From: Ancistrus triradiatus
Taxonomy: Eukaryota > Chordata > Actinopteri > Siluriformes > Loricariidae
Assembly: GCA_025084515.1 (NCBI GenBank)
Contig: JAJAGP010003171.1
Location: 18,125 to 82,124 of the forward strand
Length of the DNA stretch: 64,000 nt
Reading direction: 5' to 3'
In this document: positions 1 through 13,800 of the stretch, piece after piece
Layout: each line of letters opens with the position of its first letter
How positions within the stretch are numbered: position 1 is the first letter of the stretch
Made by a program: the position numbers and the translations under genes
Notes under the pieces: generated by a model
What the model saw: the letters and a program-made list of their open reading frames with translations, nothing else
The model's database searches: none
Told to the model about the DNA's origin: nothing

Positions 1-242
1 CACTGTCTGAATGAACTGAATGATCAGTCTCTAGTACAGGAAGTTCAGACTTACCTGAACAGAGGCGGAAACAGCAGCAGTTTGGATGGAGTCAGTCTCT
101 CTCCTGCTCAGTGGGCAGCTCTGGTGTTTGTGCTGCTGAACTCAGAAGAGAAGCTGGATGAGTTTGATTTGAGTAAATATTGTGAATCAGATGAATGTCT
201 TCTGAAGCTGCTGCCAGTGGTGAAAGCATCCACAAAAGCTCA
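1..242 (+). CDS. End of FISNA-NACHT exon (gene A)
   Basis: The frame is open from base 1 and closely matches the last 242 nt of the gene C NACHT exon (34872-35113), with a few substitutions. It encodes the helical region between NACHT and the LRRs (motif LSPAQWAALVFVLLNSEEKL). The donor GT lies at 243-244. The exon ends two bases into a codon, the phase needed by the next LRR exon. Confidence 0.85.
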
Positions 243-3200
243 GTGAGTGTTTTATTTATTAAGAAGTAAAATAAGAACCAATTAATTATATATTTATTTA
301 AATACTAGAACGTTTAATTAAATGTAATAAATTTATTTTTTATTTTTTTAATCTTAGATTTTATAATTACACTTTTATATTTGTTTTGTTTATGCTTTTA
401 AAATTCTTATCATTTTTGAAATATGAAGACACAAACATAAAAAATTAATTAATGTTTTGTGTTTTTTTTTCTTTTTCTGCTTCCCCCCCAGCTTTAATTT
501 TTTTAGTTTTTACCGTTACGATTCGCCATGTTTAAAAGAATGACAAGTCATTAAAATATAAAATATAAGGGTTTGGGACCCAATCGCAGTTAGCTCCAGG
601 TGGTTTAAGTGAACTGAAATAAAATATAGAAATAAAACAATAATATACAAGTATAATATAAGTATGTAAGTACAAATAAATAAATATTTATTAATCTGTG
701 TGTAAGGGAAAGATCAACGAATCTGCTCACACACCCAGAGCTCAGGACTGTGCTGAGGGCAGGGGCAGAAAGCCTGGAGAAAGAGGAGGCGCAATGCCAG
801 GCGTGTGCACCACACGTGCACCACACGTGCTCGGCACTGAGCGAGCCTACATCGTGACGCGCTGGCGCAGAATGGCGCGTAGCATCAGGCGGTAAGAGGG
901 GAAGAAGCCAAGAGCAATGGCTGACAAAAACGAAACGCAAACTGCTTGCCCTATGCTAAGCTACTTCCCTAGACAAATGTTACCTCACGCCTCCTGGCGC
1001 TACAGGAACTGAGCCCCTTAATGGGCCCAGTTTGTCCACTCTCCCTAACAAAATAACGAAAGCGCGGGGGGCTCTGTAGCAGAGCAGGAGACAAGTGAGG
1101 TCTCTAGTTCACGCAGCTATAGCGATACACACTGCAAGGCCGTGGCTGCGATCGCGGGCACAAGCGGCGTGAAGGTTGAATGGTGCAACACCTGCTAAGA
1201 CTGGCAAAGCTCTTAAATAGCCAGAAATAGCAGGTGTTGCAAATTATTGCCACAATCGCGTAGTTTACAGACGGCCATGCGCGATTGCGGGGGCTGCCAG
1301 AGATCCTACCTGGAAAACTAGACCGACGCTGCCCTCTAGTGTCGGTGAGTAGGACCTCTGACAGTACCATACCCCCAAGTGGCAGCATCCCAACACCCCT
1401 AAGCACGTTCCAGGGCGCCTCTGGCTTGCCGGACATGCTCTGGCGCACTGGGAGGCCCTGGGAAGCAGGGCAAGCCTCCACAACGGGGCTGAAAGAGAGG
1501 GTGGGGCAGGTCATGCCAGGTGCAACGCCTGGGCTGGGCTCGGAAACCATCCTGACCGGCTTAAGGGTGGAACTGAGCACTGGCGGCTGAGGGGCGGAGC
1601 TCAGCGGCTCAGAGGTGAAGCCCAGCTGCTCAGGGGCAGAGCTCGTGCTGGCGGGTCAGGGGCAAAGCTCAACAGCTCAAAGGCGTCTGGCCGGGCAGAT
1701 GAGAGGACACGACCGTGGCAGCAATGGTGGTAGCACAAGAATGACCAGGGTGTGCTCTCATACGGGGCTAGGCAGTGCTAAATGTCCAGGCATGGAGCTT
1801 AACTGCTCAGATTGCGGGGCTTGTGAGCGAGGTGAGCACAATTTAAGAGCTAGACGGGCTAAATGCCCAGGAGCTTATTTGCTCATATGCGGGGCCTATG
1901 GCCGCAGCTAGCTCGGGAATGGAATTTAACTGCTCAGGTTCGGAGCTAGGCGGCACTGAGTGCTCAATTCTAGAGCTTGCGGGAATGACAAGCTCTCATA
2001 CGGGGCTAGGTGGCGCTAAATGTCCAGGCATAGAACTTAACTGCTCAGATGCAGGGCTTGTGAGCACGGCGAGCACAATTTCAGAGCTAGACGGGCTAAA
2101 TGCCCAGGAGCTTATTTGCTCAGATGTGGGGCCTATGGTTGCAGTGAGCTCAGGAATGGATCTTAACTGCTCGTGTTCGGAGCTGGGTGGCACTGATTGC
2201 TCAATTATACAGCTTATGGGCACAGGGACCAGAGCGTCTGCACAGATGGCCAGGCCGTACAGATCAGCCAAGGATGAAGGGTCCGGGAGAAAGAACAACT
2301 CCTGCCAGATGATTGAACTCAAAAATGTCCCTTAACTCCAGGTCACCAAAATGTGCCTCCACGGCCAGCTCACGGAAAACCGCGATACAGTCGGTGACTG
2401 ACCGAGAGCCCTGGGTGAGCTCCAGAATATGGGGGAGCTCATGTGACCTGGGGCTGAGCAGCTGGGTGTGGTGGCGCTAGCGGCTCCTCCATGGGAGGGT
2501 AGGGAGCCTCAGTGGGGCAATAACCCGGTTCCAACACAGGTGCCACACAGCATCCTGGAAAAGATGCAAAGAGCAATGGCTGACAAAAACGAAACAAAAT
2601 GCTTACCCTACGCTAAGCTACTTCCCTAATCAAATGTTCCTCCTGGCGCTACGGGAACTGAGCCCCTTAGCGGGCCCAGTTCGTCTACTCTCCCTAACAA
2701 AATAAAACAAAATAACGAAAGCGCAGGGGCTCTGTAGCAGAGCAGGAGACGGGTGAGGGCTCTAGTTCACGCGGCTATAGCGATATGCACTGCAAGGCCG
2801 GGCTGCGATCGCGGGGCACAAATTGTGAAGTCTGAGAGGTGCAACACCTGCTAAGACTGGCGAAGCTCTTAAATAGCCAGAAATAGCAGGTGTTGCAAAT
2901 TATTGCCGCGGCTGCCAGAGATCCTACCGGGAAAACTAGACTGACGCTGCCCTCTAGCGTTGGTCAGTAGGACCTCTGACATTTACCTTCGTGTTTATTT
3001 TATTATTTATATTTAAAGTTTATTTAAAATATTTGAGTTTTTGCTTTGTTTATTTGTTCTTGTTATATACTTTTTGTTTAAAAAATGTTGTATGAACAAT
3101 GTAATGTATGAACAAATTTATATTTTTTATAGTTATTTCATTTACTTGATGTACAGTGAGTTATGTAGAACTGCTATAAGATACAGTTACATTAAAAAGA

Positions 3201-6200
3201 TATTTAGTTTTTAAACTGTTTGTAGTTTAGTTCATTGAATGTATCTGTGATTTTGGCTGTAGTCAGGGTGCAGCTTCAGCACGATGGATGCTGAAAGGAT
3301 AAAGCAGGAGCATCTTTAAAATAAATCATTAGGAAGAACCTGAGAACAGAGATCATGTGATCAAAGAAATTATAGTTTAATTTGTGTATCTGATTACTCT
3401 GTACTGTGTGTTTGTGTCATTATTCCTCTCTCAGGTTGTGTGAATGTAATCTAACAGAGGAAAGTTGTGCAGCTCTGTCCTCAGTTCTCAGTTCAAACTC
3501 CTCCAGACTGAAACATCTGGACCTGAGTGAGAATAATCTGCAGGATTCAGGAGTGATGCTGCTCTCTGCTGGACTGGAGAACCCACACTGTAACCTGGAG
3601 ATACTGCAGTAAGATCATTACTTTCACACTGTGTGTTGTGTTTGTGTGTAGTGGAACACATATTCACTTTTATTAACTTTTATCTTGTTAATTTTATAAT
3701 TCATATATACAGATTAACAGAAATTATCCAGAAGACAGGTTAATACATTACATTTTCTTTAAAGATCTTTTCTTCTAAGTTCTTATCTCTTATAAATCCA
3801 GTCTCTTGGGTTTAATTACTGCTCTACCTGACTGAGTCTGAGCTGTGGTCGATGATTTTGGGGATAGAGCTGATTAGGGTGGGGGATTCGTGAGATGATA
3901 GTGAATCCAGCTCCTGCTATGGTGGCTGTTTGTGTGCTGTAGGAATTCCATCTTCTGTTCTAGTGGTTGGTGTTGGAACTACATGCTGTCTGTTCCTTTT
4001 GATAAATGATTCAGCATGCAGTTCTGTCTCAGGCAGGCTCTTAGAGGCTACGTTTGGGTAGTTTAGCTCTTGGTGAGAGATTGTTGACTGCTAGAGTTGC
4101 CTCTATGACACATTTTCCCACAGCTGGGCCTGCAGATCCTCCACACTCATAGTTTCCCGAATCTTTCATAGCAGTTGTCCCCATAAATGCTCGATTGGTG
4201 ATAAATCTGTGTGTGTGTGTGTGTGTGTATTTCTCTCTCAGGTTGAGTGGTTGTAATCTACCAGGGAAAACTTGTGCAGCTCTGTCATCAGTCCTCAGTT
4301 CAAACTCCTCCAGTCTGAAACATCTGGATTTGAGTTTCAATAAGCTGCAGGATTCAGGAGTGAAGCTGCTCTCTGCTGGACTGGAGAATCCACACTGTAA
4401 CCTGGAGATATTAGAGTGAGTCCTGGTGGTTCAGAGAGTCCTATGGAGAATGGGAATGAGATTGTGGGTTTTTAGAACACGGAGGTGTTACGGTTAAGGC
4501 TAAGACCGTTAAGGAACGGACTCAAAAAGGGATGCTTAAGAAACTAGATAAATAAACTAAGACACAGGGAAATCGTTCCCATAAGTGCTGAAACGCGCCA
4601 GAGCGTATTGAACTGCTGAAAAAGATAAATAAAGCCCCAAGTCAAAGGAGCAGGCGATCGCTCTCTCACTCAGGCTGCGCTGAGTGTGCAGCTCGCTCAA
4701 AGAGGGAGAGAGAGAGCGATGACGTAAGCGTCAGGAGGGGGCGTTAGGAGGGGTGACAGCGACTTGCTGAATCCAAAAGTGGGATCCAAACGCGGCAAGA
4801 AGAAGCGAGACGGTAATGGTTTCGTGCAGCGCTTCTCCAGTTTAAATGAGATCACAAAGGGGAGGCGCCAATTCCCCGATCGCGTAGAGAGGGGGAACCG
4901 AGACGGCCGACGAGCCTGGAGCGGTGAGGGAGAGCGCGGGGGACTCACTGCCCGAACGAGTGAGCCGGAAAGCCGCGTGGGTGCACGACGGAAAGGAGGA
5001 TTGCCGGACGCCAGGGCGAGTATCAAATTCTGACCCTACACTAATCAAAAACTACGTCCTACCTTACCTCCGAACCTCCCGGTCCGGACGATCACTAACG
5101 ATCTTCAAATCGTCAGCTACCCACTTTCCCTGACAACACCGCGAGGCTTAGGCAAGAAGTGATGCAGCAGCAACCTGCTAGGCTTCAGGAGTGTCTTATA
5201 TACCTGAGCGAGCAGGTGCTGCCACTCTAATTAAACCATAATTAGACGGGAACACGCGTGATCAGAAACGCGTGTCCCGAAACTGAAAACAGGCGCAACG
5301 CTGACCTCTATAGTCCAAGGACAGAAGTCAGCGTGGCCTGTAACAGGAGGCTGCGGTATATGCAGTATTGAGAGTATATTGTAGGCATTGCAGTGGTGAT
5401 ATCCTGCTTCAAAACATGTAGAAATGGTTAGTGTTTGCTGCGTTATCGATCTAAACCTATTTCAAACGGAGTGGAATTTTTCCGCTTTCCAGCTTGGAAG
5501 TAAAAAAATGGAACGCATGTCGCCAAAATAAAGTGGCATCGCATGGCATAGGAAGCAGGTGTAAGATGAACAGACACCACCTTCAACAAAATTTCGCATT
5601 TGTGTTTTAACAGCATTTTCAAACAGGTAAGTTATAATCAAAGCTCATTTAGCTGTTATGTGGCTAGTTGTTATATAAATTTATATAAACATTATATTTA
5701 ATATTTATTTTAGGGAAGCCAGCCTATGAAATCCTAGACTGTTATCCTGCCTGGGTACCATCATTACACCTTGGGAACACAGAAGTCAAAGCGAAGCAGC
5801 ATCACCAAATGTAGCTTCAGAGAGGTCAGAGGTTGAGGAAGCTACCTGCTGGAAGCAACAGATGTTGAGGAGACATGGCAGAGAGCACATCTTAGGGTTC
5901 ATGTGAAGAGAGTGCTTGGATGTGTACTCACCAAATGCAACATACTAATGGGGGCCATACAAGTGACCATGGTGCACCCATGAGAAGGCGAGGACATGAC
6001 TTTCTTTGACAGGATTGTGGCTGTGTGCTGTGCCTAGACTAATATATCCTCAAGTGTTGTTATGAAACCATGAGCCATGTCATCGGAATATGAAATGTAT
6101 TTATTGTATTAACAGCATTATTAAAAAGATGGAAGACCAGTTTGATTCTGAGTCTCTTTATTTGTGTAATACTTAGTGGTACACTGTAGAACGTGAAAAA

Positions 6201-7809
6201 TTCACAGTTTCACAATTAAGTGAACTGCCAGTGCAGCAGGTGTCTGTAAACAAGTAACATACAAATGGCAATCAAAAATATTCATAACTTAACAAAAGCT
6301 GAACTTTATACATATTGCACTGCAAAGTTCAGCCTCAATGTAGTGCATTTAAAACAGGTAACCGACATTCCTCTCCCTCCACTGATGCACCTGTAGATTT
6401 TGTAGCGTACCTCTGCGTAGACCTTGTCTACACTAGTGGGTGTTATTCAGCAGGTTTGATCATCAGTGACTGTCTTCGTCACACTGCTGCTTCAGTTTTA
6501 CATAGGAGAGTGCCAACATGTGCAAGACCCTGCTATGCCAGCCATGTATGTTCCATGTGCCCACTCCACGTGTAAAGTGGAGCTGAGCCTCACCCATGGT
6601 CTGAGGGCAGGTTCATTGAGGCACTGAGAGTGCAACACCTAAGAAATAAGAAATAAAGATCATATAAATAAGTATAACTGGAATAATAAGAAATAAGTGT
6701 AATAATATAATATTACTATAATAGTAACCATAATAATTATAAACCATAATAATTATAAATCTAGCGTTTACATTTATACTAAACATCAGTTCCAAAAACA
6801 GTGTAGAATTAACAGAAACAGCATTGCTTTTTAAGGAAAGCACAATTAGTGAAAGTAAAACATGCAAATATAAAAATCAATCTGTAATGATTAAACTTGA
6901 TGCAGTTTTTTGGCTTTGTAAAAAGTAGTTGTGTTTGTTTGTCGACTGTGTTCTGGTCATTGACTCTGATAATCTGCCATCCGTTTATAATCTGCAGGTG
7001 GGCCTCGAGAGATTATCATTTCTGAACTGTTACAATGTGTAGGCATTCACACCACAAACAAGTCAGGAAAACATGTTCGAGAGGTTACTTTCGGCTGCTC
7101 GTTTAAATCACCCGTCCACTCTTTGTGTTCGTGTGGATCGACTCCGTTAATTTTCTTTATTTTCTAACGATAGCGCTCCTTTGCTACTCCCAATAATGAA
7201 TCTTGCAGTTAACATTCGCCGGTCCAATCAGGTTTATTAATATTATTATTTCGTCTTTGTCTCGTCTGTTTACCTCGGTTGCTTGGTGTCTTTAAGTATG
7301 GTGACTTCTACCCACAGTGCAATGAATCGTGACATAGTTGCCCATTCTCTTTTGATATCTCCCTTATTATCTCACTTCAGAAAGCAATAAAGCTGAGCTG
7401 AGCTGAGCCAGATGAATCTGTCTAAAAGTAGTAAGATAATATGAAGTAAGATAGTATGATTACTAGATGATCATACAGTTGTGTAGAAATACACACAGAA
7501 GATAACAGATAACACAAAGCAGCTGTTCAACATATTTCAGAACAAGCCGTCAGTGATTCCACATTAAAATAAGAATCTAAAACTACATGGCTTACTTTTT
7601 AATATTCTTTCTTTTTAAAATAATGTCTCATTTTAAAGCTCGATGTTATAATATATAACAGCATATATAACAGGTGACATGTAAAGGTTTATTATTTACT
7701 ATGGACTGGACTATGGACTAGAAGGTCCAGGGTTGAAATCCCACCTCCGCCAAGCTGCCACTGTTGGGTCCTTGAGCAAGGCCCTTAACCAACAATTATA
7801 TAACCTCTA

Positions 7810-7867
<58 letters not shown>

Positions 7868-10800
7868 TTCTGGTGATGGCGCATGGCCCAGGACATGAGT
7901 GCATCAACCAATATCACCAGCAGTGTGTAATATTTCACTCTATTAGAACCAATAATACACAATATCATACAGAAAATTACTCTCACTGTGTTTATTTCTC
8001 TCTCAGGTTGTACGAATGTAGTCTAAAAGAGGAAAGTTGTGCAGCTCTGTCCTCAGTTCTAAGTTCAAACTCCACCAGTCTGAAAAATCTGAACCTGAGT
8101 TACAATAATCTGCGGGATTCAGGGGTGATGCTGCTCTCTGCTGGACTGGAGAATCCACACTGTAACCTGGAGATATTATGGTGAGTCCTGTTGGTTCAGA
8201 GAGTCCTATTGGTATCTCTCTTATTATACTTTTAATATTCTACTTGTATTAAAGTCTCATTTTAAAGCTTGCTGTTGTGATATATAACAGCATGTATAAC
8301 AGGTCACATGTAAAGGTTTAGTATTTCAGTAAGTCTGAATATAAACAAAGCTTTAATGTTAGACTGGAACAAACAACCTGAACATGAGCACTGATGCTGA
8401 AAGTTCTTCATTTTTTAATTTCTGAAGTTTCCTTTCTTAATTAAAGAAAATCACACACTGTAACATTCTCCCAATTAAGTTTCTATCCCTGTTTCCAATA
8501 ACCTCAGTACCTATCTCCCCTGACTCCTCACCTCAGAGGAGTCAAGTCAAGTCAGATTTATTTATGCAGCACTCTTTACAATGAAGCATTGTCTCAAATC
8601 AACAAAGAAAAACTCCATAAGTGTTATGTGAAAGAAACCTTGGGAGGACCAAGACTCAAAAAGGGGCCCAACCTCCTTGGGCGGCGTAGATGATAAATGT
8701 AAGAATGAAACGAATTTATCTAAAGAAATTAGTGTTATAGTGATAGTTCAAATAAAATAATGTAAAATATGCACATCAGCATTATGTAGTATGATATACA
8801 GAGTCACTCCAGGATCTTGAGTCTAAACAGGAAAGTCCTTGGTGGCACTTTGTCTCCAGCTAACCAAAGCAGGGAGAGAGTTACTGTCCTCTGGTGTGGC
8901 CCGAGTATGGTGGGACTGGAGCTGATGACGGAAACAGCTTGAGTGGAGCTGATGCGGATGAACATCTTCAAGTATATTAGTTATTGATCAAGAGCACAGT
9001 GTCTATTAATAAATCACTGATGCCATGTGTAGCATGAGACTCCGACAGCATTAGCTATAGCAGCGTAGCTAGAAAGAGGAGAACTGGTAGGTAACAGAGC
9101 AAAGAGGGATCACATGAGACATGGCAACCCCACAGGAGGCAGAACACAACAACCCAACGTCTCTGATCACCATAAGACTCTTTGACTATGAACCCCCAGC
9201 TCTGCCCTTAGTTTAAGACAAGGATGGACTAGTCAAGATCAAGAGAAACGAAGCCCATTTCAACCAGACCGCCCACCCGACACTCCCAGGACAAAGCAGG
9301 CAGGCCAGACATGACTCCAGACTCTGGCCTCAGTAACCCGAGCCATGCATAGCAGTCTATGTCTAACCAAAAGCCTGCATAAATAATTATGTCTTTAGCC
9401 TAGACTTAAAACTTTGTAGAGTGTCTGAGTCTCGAACTAAAGTGGGAAGTTTATTCCATAGTTGGGGGGTGGGCATGTGTGAGAAAGCCTTTCCCCCTGC
9501 TGTTGCTTTTTTAATTCTAGGAACAAAAAAGAAGTCCTGCACCCTGCAAACGAAGTAGACGAGCTGGATTGTAAAGCTCTGAGTTCACTCAGATAATGTG
9601 GGGCCAGGCCAGGTAGAGCTTTATAAGTTATAAGAAGTATTTTGTAATCTGTGCGGAATTTAACTGGTAACCAGTGTAACCAGAACAGGAGTGATATGAT
9701 CAAATTTTCTAGTCCGAGTTAGCATTCTGAACTAATTGAATTTTATTTATAGATTTACTAGAGCATCCAGTAAGTAAGGCGTTACAGTAATCCAACCTTG
9801 AGGTTATAAACTCTTGAACCAGTTTCTCCACATCACTAAAAGAGAGGCTATTCCTAAGTTCAGCAATATTATGTATTTGAAAGAAAGCAATCGGAGTGAT
9901 GCTGCTAATGTGCGCATCAAAGGAAAGATTTGAATCAAATATGACATTTACTGAACAGCCATCTAGATTTAGGATAGATGTAGACAACCTGTCTCTCACA
10001 GCCTTGGGTCCCACTAATAAAATCTCAGTTTTATCTGAGAAAATTAAGAGAAGTAAGAGAAAATTAAATGACATCCAATCTTTCATACATCCAATCTTTA
10101 ATCCTTTACAAAATCCTCAGTTTTTCTGATTGTAAGACTGTCATTTGGTTTGGCTGATATGTACAGCTGTGTATCATCTGCATAGCAGTGGAAACTAATG
10201 CCATGTTTACGAATAATTGAGCCTAGTGGCAGCATATACAGAGAGAATAAAAGCGGGCCAAGCACTGACCCCTGAGGCATTTATTACCCTAATTAATGCT
10301 GTTTCAGCACTATGATGGGGCCTGAAGGCAGAATGAAATGTTTCATAAATACCATTCCTTTGTATGTAACTGCAGAGCAGCTGATAGACGGCTTTTTCTA
10401 AGATTTTTGACAGACACGGTAAATTTGAAATTGGTCTATAATTAGATATCACACAAGGGTCAAGAGAGGCTTTTTTAATCAGTGGTTTGGTAACAGCACA
10501 CTTAAAGGGTTTTGACACATAACTAAAGGGAAGGGATGAATTTAAAATAACTAACAGTGGCCCCCAAAAGCCATCCGTGACCCAGGTAAAGAAACCCGCC
10601 AACTGCGGCGACTGGGGACCTCCAAACTGTAGGTCCAGGAGCTAATGCTGGGTCCTCTTGCTGGTCGCATCGTTCTGTTACAGTTCGTCATATTAAAACA
10701 ATGGCAAACCGTGAAAAAAAGGAATATGTTTTTTTAGGACCCAAGTGCAGTTAGGTCCAGATGGAAAAGGTGAACCAAAATATAAATGAGGAATTAAAAC

Positions 10801-13800
10801 AATGGTTCATGAAAGGAAAAAAAAAATTAAATAAAACAATAAAGAAAGCAACCTCAGTGGCTGGGAATTGAACCCTGGGCGACCGCGTCAGTAATTAGTG
10901 GATTAACCAAACGCGCCACCAGAGTAAAAGACCAAATTTAACAACCTAAGAGTAAAAATCCTAAATTAAAATTATTCTAGTAAGTACATCTTTACCAAAG
11001 TTACACTAGCGGCACCAAGTGCCCATCATTTGGTGGCTGTGACGTCTTACTAGAAGCGCTGTGCTAGTTTGACTTTCACCTAAATCATCGAGCATGTCAT
11101 GGAAATGCATATTTATTTCTATTTCTCTGAGCAGTCTTAAATATCTCCAATGTACTATGTCGCCACTTATGTTCTAAACTCTGAGCTGTTTGTTTTAAGG
11201 TACGGGTGTGGTCATTATACCATGGTGCTAGCCTTTTTTTCCTTAATCTGTTTTAACCTAGCAGGAGCAACTATATGCAGGGTTGAGTTAAACACACATT
11301 CTAATTGTTTGTTTACATGCTCAAGATGATCGGACTCTCTTAGAGGTTCTCGCTATTAAAGGTTAAGTCTGGTAGGTTAATAATAAACTCAGCTGGAGTA
11401 GCAGATGTAATAGCATACTTGGTGTGAAACCCTGGTAGTAGCCAGATTTTATTTGTTACAGATACACTATATTACCAAAAGTACAGGTATATAAAATCAA
11501 GCACCTAGGCATGCAGACTGCTTCTACAAACATTTTTGAAAGAATGGGTCGCTCTCAAGAGCTCAGTGAATTCCAGCATAGTACCATGATATGATGCCAC
11601 CTGTGCAACAAGTCCAGTCATGAAATTAACCTCCCTACTAAATATTCCACAGTCAACTGTCGGGGGTATTATAACAAAGTGTAAGCGATTGTGAATGACA
11701 GAAACTCAGCCACCAAGTGGTAGGCCAGGTAAAATGACAGGGCGGGATCAGTGAATGCTGAGGCTCATAGTGCTCAGAGGTCACCGACTTTCTGCAGAGT
11801 CAATCGCTACGGACCTCCAAACTTCATGTGGCCTTCAGGTTTGCTCAGAACAGTGTGTAGAGAGCTTCATGGAATGGGTTTCCATGGCTGAGCAGCTGCA
11901 TCCAAGATTTACATCACCAAGCACAATGCAAAGCTTTGGATGCAGTGGTGTAAAACATGCTGCCAGTGGACTCTAGAGCAGTGGAGATGTGTTTTTTGGA
12001 GTGACGAATCACGCTTCTCCATCTTGCAATCTGATGGACGAGTCTGGGTTTGGCGGTTGCCAGGAGAACTTGTCTGACTGCATTGTAAAGTGTAAAGTGT
12101 AAAGTTTGGTGGGGGGGGGGGTTATGGTGTGGGGTTGTTTTTCTGGAGTTGGGCTCGACCCCTTAGTTCCAGTGAAAGGAACTCTTAATGCTTCAGCATA
12201 CCAAGAGATTTTGGGCAATTTCACTTCCAACTTTTTGGGAACAGTTTGGGGATGGCCCCTTCCTGTTCCAATATGACTGCACACCAGTGCACAAAGCAAG
12301 GTCCATAAAGACATGGATGAGTGAGTTGGGTGTGGAAGAACTGGACTGGCCTGTGCAGAGTCCTGATCTCAACCCGATAGAACACCTTTGGGATGAATTA
12401 GAGTGGAGACTGAGAGCCCGACCTTCTCATCCAACATCAGTGTCTAACCTCATAAATGCGCCTCTGGAAGAATGGTCCAAAATTCCAATAAACACATTCC
12501 TAAACCTTGTGGAAAGCCTTCCCAGAAGAGCTGAAGCTGTTAAAGCTGCAAAGGGTGGAACGACATCATATTAAACTATAAATTGAGAATGGGTTGGAAC
12601 TTCGGTACATATGCGTGTGAAGGCAGATGAGTGAATACTTTTGGCAATATAATGTAGCTCAAACACTGATGATTGAGTGATAGTGACCAGAACTCAAATC
12701 ACTTTGTGGAAAAACATCAAGGTTATCAATATCGATACCAACTGTTGCTCAAAAAGCAGTTTTAAGTGGATCCTGCTCTTTTTCAAAGTGAATATTAAAA
12801 TCACCTACAATTAAAGCCTTGTCTGTTGAAAGTACTAAGCAGGAAAGAAAGTTAGCAAATTCTTTTGAATAAGGACTTGTGATAAGCTGAAAACAGTATG
12901 AATTATGAGTTACATGACGATGGATCAGTCACATTAAGAATCAGAATTTCAAACGAATTAATTCAAACGAACGTGTGTGTGGTTATTTGTCCCTCAGGTT
13001 GTGTGATTGTTATTTAACAGAGGAAAGTTGTGCAGCTCTGTCCTCAGTTCTCAGTTCAAACTCCTCCAGTCTGAAACATCTGAACCTGAGTGAGAATAAT
13101 CTGCGGGATTCAGGAGTGATGCTGCTCTCTGCTGGACTGGAGAATCCACACTGTAACCTGGAGATATTAAGGTGAGTCCTGTTAGTTCAGAGAGTCCTAT
13201 TGGTATCTCTCTTATTATCTCGCTTCAGAAAGCTAGAAATCTGGTCTGATCTGAGCTGATCCAGATGAATCTGACTAATAGTAGTAAGATCTACAAACAC
13301 AGGATCTTTATCTCATGGGTTTATCCTGACAGAGGAACCTTGTGTTCAGTTTCTTGTTCTGAGTAAGAGTAATAAAGTATCTTGTGTAAAATGCACTTAA
13401 GAATTTAGTTACTCATTACATAGGGTTATATTAGATACAAGAGAAAACATTCCATATACTGTAAATATATGCAGTTCCAGCTGAGAGTACATCGAGCGTG
13501 TTTGTAAACAAAGCTGCTTCTCACTGGACTTCTGTTACTTTTTACTGTTGCTGTTACTTTTTCCGCTTTTTCTTTTCCACCTTTTCCTACTTGTGATTCA
13601 CCAGCTGTGACCGGGAACGGGATTTATCCCTTTTGTGACATTGACTGCACTGTATTTGTTTGCTGCTGCACTCCCGGTAGTGCTGCGTATAAAGCTCTAG
13701 CCGGCTTGAATTGCGGGTTTATTGCTTTACGTTTGTCTACAAGCCCTCTTCATACTACCCGCCCGAGTGACTGGGAGGTGAGTAAATTTATTTTGCTCAT

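Noticed and set aside
605..940. Minus-strand 111-aa ORF as a gene
   Set aside because: It lies wholly in the LTR at 514-1363 and its C-terminal end is translated AT-rich sequence.
1898..2335. + strand 145-aa ORF as a gene
   Set aside because: It is the antisense shadow of the tandem repeat and gag-like interior of a minus-strand LTR element.
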